Below, piece by piece: positions 1 to 5,440 of a stretch of 5,440 nucleotides of DNA (position 1 is its first letter; every line of letters begins with the position of its first letter). The notes under the pieces are model-generated. The model searched no databases, was not told where the DNA came from, and was given only the letters and a program-made list of their open reading frames with translations. The stretch lies in the NCBI GenBank assembly GCA_021157665.1, contig JAGGWE010000228.1:1-5440 (forward strand), written 5' to 3'. The translations under genes and the position numbers were made by a program. The DNA comes from Sulfurimonas sp. (lineage in GTDB: Bacteria > Campylobacterota > Campylobacteria > Campylobacterales > Sulfurimonadaceae).

Positions 1-251
1 ATTAAATTTGCCTCTTTAAATTGATCTGTTAAATCTAAATTATTAAAATATACCTTATATTTAATATCTAAAGTATAATTTTCTTTTGCTACTACTTTTT
101 GTATTTTTAGTTCATTGTTTAATATGTGTCCACTGTTTAATAAATTTAAATTTTTTTCATTTGCAATTTTTTCAAGAAATTGCTGTTCTTGGGATGTATT
201 TGCATATATATTTATAATTAATATGGTTAGTATAATTAGCTTTTTAGTCAT
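1..251 (-). CDS. Secreted protein of unknown function, 3'-truncated by window edge
   Basis: An open frame starts at the ATG at 251-249 and runs off the left edge without a stop, giving 83 complete codons. The start is supported by a tandem Shine-Dalgarno-like AAGGAAGG at 265-258, six bases before the ATG. The protein opens with MTKK and a hydrophobic stretch rich in Ile and Leu ending INIYA, which looks like a Sec signal peptide cleaved near residue 17 (IYA/NTS). The rest (from NTSQEQQFLEK) is hydrophilic and Lys/Asn-rich, with an early helical segment and then alternating, probably beta-forming stretches such as YTLDIKYKVYF. I do not recognise a family. It lies downstream of the efflux operon on the same strand, separated from it by 77 bases and a hairpin, so it may be a periplasmic accessory protein or simply the next transcription unit. 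Gene reality is fairly sure; function is unknown. Confidence 0.72.
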   Translation of the reverse strand, partial: MTKKLIILTILIINIYANTSQEQQFLEKIANEKNLNLLNSGHILNNELKIQKVVAKENYTLDIKYKVYFNNLDLTDQFKEANL

Positions 252-257
252 TTGTTT

Positions 258-265
258 CCTTCCTT
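258..265 (-). promoter_or_regulatory. Ribosome-binding site of the secreted-protein gene
   Basis: The minus strand reads AAGGAAGGAAACAAATG here, giving two overlapping AGGA-type Shine-Dalgarno cores 6 to 10 bases upstream of the ATG at 251. This site decides the start codon of the partial gene at the left edge. Confidence 0.7.
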
Positions 266-279
266 GTTTGTTGATATGT

Positions 280-314
280 AAATTAGATTCTGAGTTAAAT
301 TCAGAATCTAATTT
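280..314. terminator. Perfect 14-bp inverted repeat, probable transcription terminator of the efflux operon
   Basis: AAATTAGATTCTGA (280-293) and TCAGAATCTAATTT (301-314) are perfect reverse complements separated by seven bases (GTTAAAT). The hairpin starts 14 bases after the stop codon of the second pump gene and lies wholly in the gap before the next gene, which is the expected place for an intrinsic terminator. The stem is AT-rich. On the minus strand the U-tract is short and part of the stem (TAATTT, then ACAT); on the plus strand the arm runs into five Ts (312-316), so the textbook shape is better in the + direction, although no + strand gene ends here. It could be a leaky or bidirectional terminator, or a structured leader for the next gene. 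Confidence 0.6.
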
Positions 315-327
315 TTAAGATATTTAA

Positions 328-333
328 ATTATA
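328..333 (-). promoter_or_regulatory. Possible -10 element (TATAAT) for the downstream secreted-protein gene
   Basis: A perfect TATAAT on the minus strand (333 to 328) spans the stop codon of the second pump gene. It is the only near-consensus -10 I noticed before the next gene, whose start is about 77 bases further on. No convincing -35 is seen about 17 bases upstream, though campylobacterotal sigma-70 promoters often lack one. In DNA this AT-rich the motif may occur by chance. If used, the transcript would carry the 280-314 hairpin in its 5' leader. Confidence 0.25.
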
Positions 334-2044
334 GAGGATCGTTGATAGAAACAGCTTTTTTCTCATGAAAATGGAAATGTTTTTCTAAGTCTGATATAAA
401 TAAAAGTACTGGTACAACAAACAGTGAAGCTATAACAGCTGCAATTGTTCCAAAGATTAGTGCAACACCAAGCCCACCAAATACTGCATCTCCAGCAAGA
501 AGTGTTGAAGCAAGGATAATCGCTGCTGCAGTTAACATGATTGGTTTAGCACGAGTTGCTGTTGCAAAAGCAATTGCTTCTGCTTTGTGCAGACCTTTTT
601 CATGCATAAGAGATTTTGTAAAGTCTATCAGTAAAAGAGAATTTCTTGAACTAATTCCAATTAGTGCAATAAATCCTATGAGAGATGTTGCTGTTAAAAA
701 GAAAGTATCTGCAGTGAATACATCCATAACCCAGTGACCTACAATTACACCTATGATTGAAAGAAAAGAACCAAGTAAAATAATTCCACTTAAAGTATAA
801 CTTTTATAATAGATTACCATTAGTAAAAATATAAGAATAAGTGCAGAGATAAAGGCAGCTCCAAGATCAACAAAAGTATCAAGAGTAACTTCCATCTCTC
901 CATCCCATAGTAATTTATAAACTTTTAGTGTTTCTTTATCTGTTAATTTTAAATTAAAAAGTCCTATTTTTTCTATCTCATATTTATCTGTGAATGTATC
1001 TAGTATAGTATCTCTTGCTTCCATTAGTGGATATACTTGAGAAACCATATCTGTTTCAGCCATAACATTTGTCATTTGGTGTAAGTTTTTACTCATAATC
1101 ATAGGATTTGAATCTTTATGATTTATAGTTACTAACTCTGTTATAGGTATCAGCATACCCATTTGATTCATAAGTTTTAAAGAGGCTAGTTTTACTTTTA
1201 TTGCATTAATATCTTTTGATGAAAACTTTTTAGACTCTTTACTTAATGATAAATAGATTGGAATTTGTTCATTATATTTGTCTGAATTTTTAACAGATAT
1301 TTCCATCCCTTCAAAGGCTAGATATAAAATATTGTTTAATTGTTTTATATCAACCCCTGAACGGGCTACTTTTGTACTATTAACATGTATCTCATATGTA
1401 TCGTAAATTTCATCAACCATTGTATCAATATCTACAAGACCGTCAGTATTTTTAAATACATTTTCAACTCTATTTGCTAAATATCTAATACCATCAGCAT
1501 TATCTCCATATATCTCTGCAACGATTGCTGCCATTACGGGGGGTCCTGCTGGTGGTTCAACGAAAGATATAGAAGTATCTTTGAAGATTGCTTCACAGTT
1601 TTCCTGAATTGGTTTTCTCATTCTTTGAACCATCATAAAAGATGGTTCAACTCTATTATGTTTTTTTGTTAAATTTAAAACTATTTCAGCAACATTTTCA
1701 GAATTTTTAAAATGTGAACCTTTAATAAGTCCAGCAAAATCAAGAGGAGAACCAGTTCCTAAAAATACTTCAATATCTAATACTTCTTCCTCTTTTTGAA
1801 CAAAACCAACTACACAATCTGTTACTTGTTTTGTTTGAGAAATTGAACTTCCATTGGCTAATGTTGTATAGATAGTAAATGTATCATTATTTTTACCTGG
1901 AAGCATCTTTGCTAGAACCATTTTAGTTGGTGCTATCATCATAATTGAAAGTATAAAGGCAAGAAGAGTACCCATCAAGATAAGTCTTCTTTTTGTTGGG
2001 CTTTGAATCGAGTTTAAAACAATATTTTCAAATTTTTGTAACAT
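329..2044 (-). CDS. RND efflux pump, C-terminal half (TM7-TM12), separate polypeptide
   Basis: This 571-residue protein matches the second half of an AcrB/HAE-type RND permease. It begins with a short cytoplasmic helix-like segment, then TM7 (about 20-44) and the family's KMLPG entry into the periplasm. The porter/docking region (about 50-385) carries VEPPAGPPV and VAEIYG (about 162-179), followed by five TM helices (about 391-412, 416-437, 445-465, 499-517, 523-549). GISSRNSLLLIDF in TM10 aligns with AcrB GLSAKNAILIVEF, so Arg467 replaces relay Lys940. The spacing to Arg498 and Thr505 equals that to AcrB Arg971 and Thr978, so those two relay residues are kept. It should act only as a complex with the N-terminal half encoded just upstream, since the relay Asp lies there. 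Its ATG overlaps the upstream stop (TAATG) and has a GGAGA ribosome-binding site. The C-terminus is cytoplasmic and His-containing (HFHFH). The RND assignment is very sure; the substrate is unknown. Confidence 0.93.
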   Translation of the reverse strand: MLQKFENIVLNSIQSPTKRRLILMGTLLAFILSIMMIAPTKMVLAKMLPGKNNDTFTIYTTLANGSSISQTKQVTDCVVGFVQKEEEVLDIEVFLGTGSPLDFAGLIKGSHFKNSENVAEIVLNLTKKHNRVEPSFMMVQRMRKPIQENCEAIFKDTSISFVEPPAGPPVMAAIVAEIYGDNADGIRYLANRVENVFKNTDGLVDIDTMVDEIYDTYEIHVNSTKVARSGVDIKQLNNILYLAFEGMEISVKNSDKYNEQIPIYLSLSKESKKFSSKDINAIKVKLASLKLMNQMGMLIPITELVTINHKDSNPMIMSKNLHQMTNVMAETDMVSQVYPLMEARDTILDTFTDKYEIEKIGLFNLKLTDKETLKVYKLLWDGEMEVTLDTFVDLGAAFISALILIFLLMVIYYKSYTLSGIILLGSFLSIIGVIVGHWVMDVFTADTFFLTATSLIGFIALIGISSRNSLLLIDFTKSLMHEKGLHKAEAIAFATATRAKPIMLTAAAIILASTLLAGDAVFGGLGVALIFGTIAAVIASLFVVPVLLFISDLEKHFHFHEKKAVSINDPL

Positions 2045-3636
2045 TAATGATCTCCTTTTTTGGAGTGATCTGGTTTTTTAAGCATTCTAACTGCTAGGTA
2101 TGGTGTAAATATATATGCTACAAAAAGTGAAGCTATAAGTGATACTGGAACATTCGCAGGTATTGGTTTCATAAATTGACCCATCATTTGTCCCACAAAA
2201 GCCATTGGTACCATTGTCATAATAATAGCTAAGGTTGCGATATTTGTTGGTGGTCCAATCTCATCAGTTGCTCTAATCATTAAATCATCAGCAGATTCGT
2301 GTGCTGATTCTGCAGAGTGATAATGTCTATGAATATTTTCAATAACAATAATAGCTGCATCAACAAGTAGTCCAAGTGATAGTAAAAAGGCAAATAGTGT
2401 GATACGGTTAATTGTTTGACCTGTTAAATAAGCTATAAAAAGTGTTATAGCAAAAATAGCTGGAACTGTAAAAGTAACGATAAGAGATTCTCTCCAACCT
2501 AAAACTAGTGCTAATACAATAGCAATAATTACTATTGATAAAAGAAGGTGAAAAACAAGTTCATTTACAGCTTCGTTTGCTCTTTCTCCATCATTTCTAG
2601 TTATTACATAGTTGATACCATTTTGTGCTAAGTATTCTTTATATGTTTGGAGTTCTTCTTTAACAGCTTCTGCAATAAGAACAGCATTTGTACCTTGGAG
2701 TTTTGATACTGTTAATGTTACCTGATCTTGAAGTTTTGAAAAATTACCTTTGTCATTTTTTATACTTACTAAAGCTGATTTGAAATTTTGAATATCATAT
2801 GATTTTTTTACTTTTGCAATTTGGTGTAAATATATAGGTGAACCCATATATTGAGCTATAATAATATTAGCTATATCTTTTTCAGTTTCTATTGCATTTT
2901 TAATACCAAGCATAATTATTTCATTATTTTTTGTTGAGTTTTTAGTAGCTGGAACATTGTATGATAATGATTGAACTGCTTTCATTATTTGACCCATTGA
3001 TAGGTTGTATCCAGATAATTTATTTAAATCAACTTCTATATTAAATTGAGTTTTATTTCCACCTTTAACTTTGGTAACAGCAACATTTTCCAAACCATTT
3101 ATATGATGTTGAATATTTTTTACAGCATCATATAATTCTGTTTTATTGATTTTTTCATTATTAGAATAAAAAGCTACTGATACTATAGGTATGTCAATAT
3201 CAATATCTAGTGGTTTAATAATAGGATTCATTGCTCCTTTTGGAAACATATCGGAGTTTTGCATAATCTTGTCATAAATCTTTAGATTTGAATCTGCTTT
3301 TTCCTCACCAATATAAAAAGCTGCATTAACGATAGCTACATTATCAAGAGCCATACCGTATATATGTTCAATACCTTTTACCTCTTTTAGTTTTCTCTCT
3401 AGTGGTCTAACAATAACTTTTTCAATTTGAGCAGCATTCGCTCCAGGTAGGGCAACTATTATAGTTGAGCCACTTACAACCATCTGAGGATTTTCCTCTC
3501 TAGGCATAATAATTAGAGATAAATAGCCAATAGCAATTAAAAAAACACCAAGAACAATCGTTAGAGGATTTCTTAAAAATGCTTTTGCTAACTTTCCTGC
3601 AATATCTTTTGGTTCATATGGTTTTGTATGATTCAT
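2044..3636 (-). CDS. RND efflux pump, N-terminal half (TM1-TM6), separate polypeptide
   Basis: This 530-residue protein matches the first half of an AcrB/HAE-type RND permease and stops after TM6. TM1 lies at about 24-44 and leads into MPREENPQ, then VALPGANAAQIEKVIVRPLE, the first porter subdomain. The periplasmic porter/docking region runs to about residue 355, followed by TM2 to TM6 (about 361-380, 385-404, 411-433, 463-484, 494-517). GLLVDAAIIVIENIHR in TM4 aligns with AcrB GLLVDDAIVVVENVER: relay Asp407 is kept (Asp426) but Asp408 is Ala427. AcrB is 1049 residues; this plus the next protein total 1101, so nothing large is missing across the two. The start ATG lies 11 bases after the adaptor stop, with AAGG at 3649-3646. 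The stop overlaps the next start. There are no cysteines. The break falls in the cytoplasmic TM6/TM7 loop. Real split, recent frameshift and assembly error are weighed under findings. Confidence 0.93.
   Translation of the reverse strand: MNHTKPYEPKDIAGKLAKAFLRNPLTIVLGVFLIAIGYLSLIIMPREENPQMVVSGSTIIVALPGANAAQIEKVIVRPLERKLKEVKGIEHIYGMALDNVAIVNAAFYIGEEKADSNLKIYDKIMQNSDMFPKGAMNPIIKPLDIDIDIPIVSVAFYSNNEKINKTELYDAVKNIQHHINGLENVAVTKVKGGNKTQFNIEVDLNKLSGYNLSMGQIMKAVQSLSYNVPATKNSTKNNEIIMLGIKNAIETEKDIANIIIAQYMGSPIYLHQIAKVKKSYDIQNFKSALVSIKNDKGNFSKLQDQVTLTVSKLQGTNAVLIAEAVKEELQTYKEYLAQNGINYVITRNDGERANEAVNELVFHLLLSIVIIAIVLALVLGWRESLIVTFTVPAIFAITLFIAYLTGQTINRITLFAFLLSLGLLVDAAIIVIENIHRHYHSAESAHESADDLMIRATDEIGPPTNIATLAIIMTMVPMAFVGQMMGQFMKPIPANVPVSLIASLFVAYIFTPYLAVRMLKKPDHSKKGDH
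2051..2055 (-). promoter_or_regulatory. Ribosome-binding site and TAATG coupling junction between the two pump halves
   Basis: The minus strand reads GGAGATCATTAATG: a GGAGA core (2055-2051), a spacer of about 6 to 7 bases, then TAATG, in which the stop of the N-terminal half (2046-2044) shares one base with the start of the C-terminal half (2044-2042). This is a normal translational-coupling arrangement and the main argument that the second half is translated on its own. The core directly follows an A6 run (2061-2056). Confidence 0.75.
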
Positions 3637-3645
3637 ATATTTCTA

Positions 3646-3649
3646 CCTT
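3646..3649 (-). promoter_or_regulatory. Ribosome-binding site of the pump N-terminal half
   Basis: AAGG on the minus strand (3649-3646) overlaps the adaptor stop codon (TAAGG) and sits nine bases before the ATG at 3636. It supports that start and suggests coupled translation of adaptor and pump. Confidence 0.55.
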
Positions 3650-4439
3650 AGTTTATATCTACTGTCGCATACATACCTGGATATACTGACTTATTTGTAT
3701 TTTTAAATGATATTTTGATTTTAAAAGAGTGTGTCATTGGATTAGAATTTGGAATAATCGCACTAACCGTACCTATACTTTTAATTTGAAGTGATGGAAT
3801 ATTTATCGTAACTTTTTTACCATGTTTAATAAGAGATAAATTACTTTCTGCAATCTCAGCAGAAATTTTTAAGTCACTTAAATCAGATAAAACAATAGCT
3901 GGCATACCAGGCATTGCCATCTCTCCAACTTTAATATTTTTAGCTACGATAACACCACTGTTTGGTGCTTTTATATTTAAGTATTTGTATTGGTTTTTAA
4001 CTTCTGCTAGTTGAGCTTCAGCTTGAATAACTTGTTTTTTTGCAATATCTATCATGTTTGCAAGGTTTAGTTCTGCAAGTTGAAGGTTCTCAACTTCAAA
4101 CTTTGAAACCATATCTTTTGCTAAAAGTCTTTTATGTCTTTCAAGGTTTAGTTTTACATTTGTGTATTGGTTTTGGTACATTTGAAGAGAAAGTTTGGCT
4201 TGTGAAATTCCAAGTCTAACTTGTATAAGAGCAGAGTCTATCTCTTTAGAATCAATCGTATAAAGAAGTTGCCCTTTTTTAACGCGTTCACCCTCAGATA
4301 CTTTTACTTCTGTAACAAAGCCCATAAAACGGCTTGTTATCATCTTTTGATTATCTGAGATAACACTTCCTGAGAGTGTTAAAGTCTCTGCTATTAGTGA
4401 AGCACCAAGTAATAGTACTATTAAAATCTTTTTTATCAT
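3648..4439 (-). CDS. Periplasmic adaptor (membrane fusion protein, HlyD/AcrA type), short form
   Basis: This 263-residue protein would link the RND pump to the TolC-like channel in the periplasm. A Sec-type signal peptide covers about residues 1-17 (MIKKILIVLLLGASLIA); there is no lipobox cysteine, so it is probably not a lipoprotein. The first half of the lipoyl domain lies at about 36-64 (GFVTEVKVSEGERVKKGQLL). A helical hairpin with heptad-like Leu/Gln pattern follows at about 65-148, with the RLLAKDMVSKFEVE turn region near 103-116 that in this family contacts the channel. The second lipoyl half is at about 150-186 (IKAPNSGVIVAKNIKVGEMA), then a beta-barrel domain from about 190 to the end (GMYATVDIN). 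The membrane-proximal domain usual in RND adaptors is missing; AcrA is 397 residues. The start overlaps the channel gene stop (TAATG) with GGAG at 4453-4450. Family assignment is sure; partner assignment rests on the operon. Confidence 0.92.
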   Translation of the reverse strand: MIKKILIVLLLGASLIAETLTLSGSVISDNQKMITSRFMGFVTEVKVSEGERVKKGQLLYTIDSKEIDSALIQVRLGISQAKLSLQMYQNQYTNVKLNLERHKRLLAKDMVSKFEVENLQLAELNLANMIDIAKKQVIQAEAQLAEVKNQYKYLNIKAPNSGVIVAKNIKVGEMAMPGMPAIVLSDLSDLKISAEIAESNLSLIKHGKKVTINIPSLQIKSIGTVSAIIPNSNPMTHSFKIKISFKNTNKSVYPGMYATVDIN

Positions 4440-5440
4440 TATTTTTGTTCTCCATTTGCTAATTTTTCTAGTGCGAAAATTCTTTCATTTCGTTTGTTGT
4501 GTACCATTTGTAACTCTAGTATTTTTTGAATTTGTTCTGATTGTTTGATGATTACATCACTCATTGAAGATAGTTTTTCTATATATCTACCCTCATAATT
4601 TTTGTAAATTTCATCTGCAAGAGTTAACTCTTTTTCTAAAGATGTAATATCTGAATCAAAAAATGCAATCTCTGTTCTAATCTTAGCAATTTTAAGTTCT
4701 ATACCTTTTTTTGCAAGCTGAACTTGAGTTTGTGTTTTAAGGTGTTCTAATTTTGCTTTTTCAAGATTGGCACTATCTATACCACCATTAAATAAGTTCC
4801 ATGAAAGTCTTGCACCTACCGTATATGCCTTATGGTCACTGGCATCACCTAAAAATGTATCATCAGCCGTTGCTATCTCAGCAAAAGCACCAACCATAGG
4901 GTAGTAAGATGATTTAGATACATCAATCATGTTTTTTCTTACGATTAAACCTGTTGTTGCTCTTTGTATATCAAGGTTGTTATCTAATATCTCTTGATTG
5001 TTTAGTGTAGGCATAGGAACATCATATGATGGTGGGTTTATATTTAAAACTTTTTGATTTAGTAAAAAACTGATGTAATGATAAAGAAGTTGTTTATTTG
5101 AGTCTATTTGATTAAGTAATCTTTTTACATTCCCTTTTTTTGCTAAAACTTCTAAAAGGTCAACTTTTTTTGCATAACCAACCTCTAACATACTTTTTGT
5201 TGTATTTTCTAAGGTTTCAATATTGTCATAAATTGTTTGTAGATTATTTTGAGAATTTTTAAGTAAAGCCATATCAAAAAAACTTTTTCTTATTTGATAA
5301 ACTTTTTCATTTATAATTTGCTCTTTTTCTAAGGTTTTCATTTTTACCATAGAGTGCATGATATTTTCATAACTTGTGATTTGAAAACCAGTAAAAAGAG
5401 GTACTTCATATTTTAGTTTAGTTTGAAAAAAGTTTCTATC
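4439..5440 (-). CDS. TolC-family outer-membrane efflux channel, 5'-truncated by window edge
   Basis: The frame is open to the right edge, giving 333 visible residues that begin DRNFFQTKLKYEVPLFTGF. The PLFTGF stretch (about residues 14-19 of the fragment) is the typical first beta-hairpin of outer-membrane efflux proteins, so the ATG at 5359 is internal, not the start. Long alpha-helical coiled coil follows, with the GYAKKVDLLEVLAKK turn of the first repeat near 88-102. The second beta pair is SSYYPMVGAFAE (about 177-188) and YTVGARLSWNLFNGG (about 206-220). A second helical pair contains RYIEKLSSMSDVI near 285-297, the equivalent of the first-repeat turn. The two-repeat layout is what a TolC protomer needs to build a trimeric barrel and periplasmic tunnel. 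Such proteins are usually above 400 residues, so the signal peptide and the first helices probably lie beyond the window. It is first of the visible operon genes and ends in a one-base overlap with the adaptor start. Confidence 0.9.
   Translation of the reverse strand, partial: DRNFFQTKLKYEVPLFTGFQITSYENIMHSMVKMKTLEKEQIINEKVYQIRKSFFDMALLKNSQNNLQTIYDNIETLENTTKSMLEVGYAKKVDLLEVLAKKGNVKRLLNQIDSNKQLLYHYISFLLNQKVLNINPPSYDVPMPTLNNQEILDNNLDIQRATTGLIVRKNMIDVSKSSYYPMVGAFAEIATADDTFLGDASDHKAYTVGARLSWNLFNGGIDSANLEKAKLEHLKTQTQVQLAKKGIELKIAKIRTEIAFFDSDITSLEKELTLADEIYKNYEGRYIEKLSSMSDVIIKQSEQIQKILELQMVHNKRNERIFALEKLANGEQK
4450..4453 (-). promoter_or_regulatory. Ribosome-binding site of the adaptor gene
   Basis: GGAG on the minus strand (4453-4450), inside the last codons of the channel gene, lies ten bases before the adaptor ATG. 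The layout (GGAG, A-rich spacer, TAATG) is the same as that between the two pump halves, with a slightly longer spacer. Confidence 0.55.

Noticed and set aside
115..318. Plus-strand open frame of 67 codons
   Set aside because: It is antisense to the secreted-protein gene and overlaps the inverted repeat, has a Phe/Cys-rich unnatural composition and no ribosome-binding site; the minus-strand gene explains the region.
537..737. Plus-strand open frame of 66 codons
   Set aside because: It lies wholly inside the conserved TM9-TM11 coding region of the RND C-half on the other strand and is a shadow frame.
2056..2062. Classic A-AAA-AAG programmed -1 frameshift heptamer
   Set aside because: The bases AAAAAAG are present but in the wrong phase (read AAA AAA GGA), and no upstream Shine-Dalgarno or downstream stem-loop stimulator was seen. 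Simple slippage is kept as an open possibility.
2315..2345. His-rich loop after TM4 (HRHYH) as a metal-sensing site
   Set aside because: A few histidines in a cytoplasmic loop, and HFHFH at the C-half tail, are too little evidence for metal binding.
329..3636. Heavy-metal (CzcA/CusA) type assignment of the pump
   Set aside because: The single TM4 Asp is reminiscent of that group, but MPREENPQ, VEPPAGPPV and the charged Arg in TM10 fit the HAE/drug-type branch better, and no methionine or histidine metal site was evident in the periplasmic domains.
4388..4439. Lipoprotein signal in the adaptor
   Set aside because: The signal peptide ends in LIAETL with no cysteine, so there is no lipobox.
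5357..5359. ATG at 5359 as the start of the channel gene
   Set aside because: The frame stays open to the window edge and the 27 upstream codons encode the conserved beta-hairpin motif PLFTGF; a start at 5359 would also leave the protein without a signal peptide.

Overview
The window is strongly AT-rich and all recognisable genes lie on the minus strand, packed with one-base overlaps or very short gaps. Base composition, the Lys/Ile/Asn-rich proteins and the signal-peptide style suggest a member of the Campylobacterota (Arcobacter- or Sulfurimonas-like). This is inference from composition and protein flavour, not from a marker gene.

Reading in the direction of transcription (right to left), the window holds most of a tripartite RND efflux operon. 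First is the 3' part of a TolC-type outer-membrane channel gene (5440 to 4439, 5' end outside the window). Next come a short HlyD/AcrA-type periplasmic adaptor (4439 to 3648) and an inner-membrane RND pump. The pump is encoded in two pieces: an N-terminal half (3636 to 2044) and a C-terminal half (2044 to 329). The junctions are stop/start overlaps of the form TAATG (channel/adaptor and pump halves) and an 11-base gap (adaptor/pump), each with a Shine-Dalgarno sequence. This points to one co-transcribed, translationally coupled unit. After it come a 14-bp perfect inverted repeat (280 to 314) and the start of another minus-strand gene, coding for a small secreted protein of unknown function that runs off the left edge (251 to 1).

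Together the proteins would form an envelope-spanning pump. The two RND halves would assemble into the inner-membrane proton-driven transporter, the adaptor would bridge the periplasm, and the TolC-like trimer would supply the outer-membrane exit duct. The pump resembles the HAE/AcrB type more than the heavy-metal CzcA/CusA type, but its substrate cannot be read from the sequence.

The main point of interest is the split pump. The break falls in the cytoplasmic loop between TM6 and TM7, between the two ancestral repeats of the RND fold, so each polypeptide carries one TM helix, a large periplasmic domain and five more TM helices. The proton-relay residues are divided between the two chains: Asp on the first, Arg/Arg/Thr on the second. 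The junction has a good ribosome-binding site, which argues for two real genes. It also carries A6 runs, and a -1 slip (or one missing A) there would fuse the halves, so a frameshifted or artefactually split gene must be excluded. The adaptor is also unusually short and ends after its beta-barrel domain.
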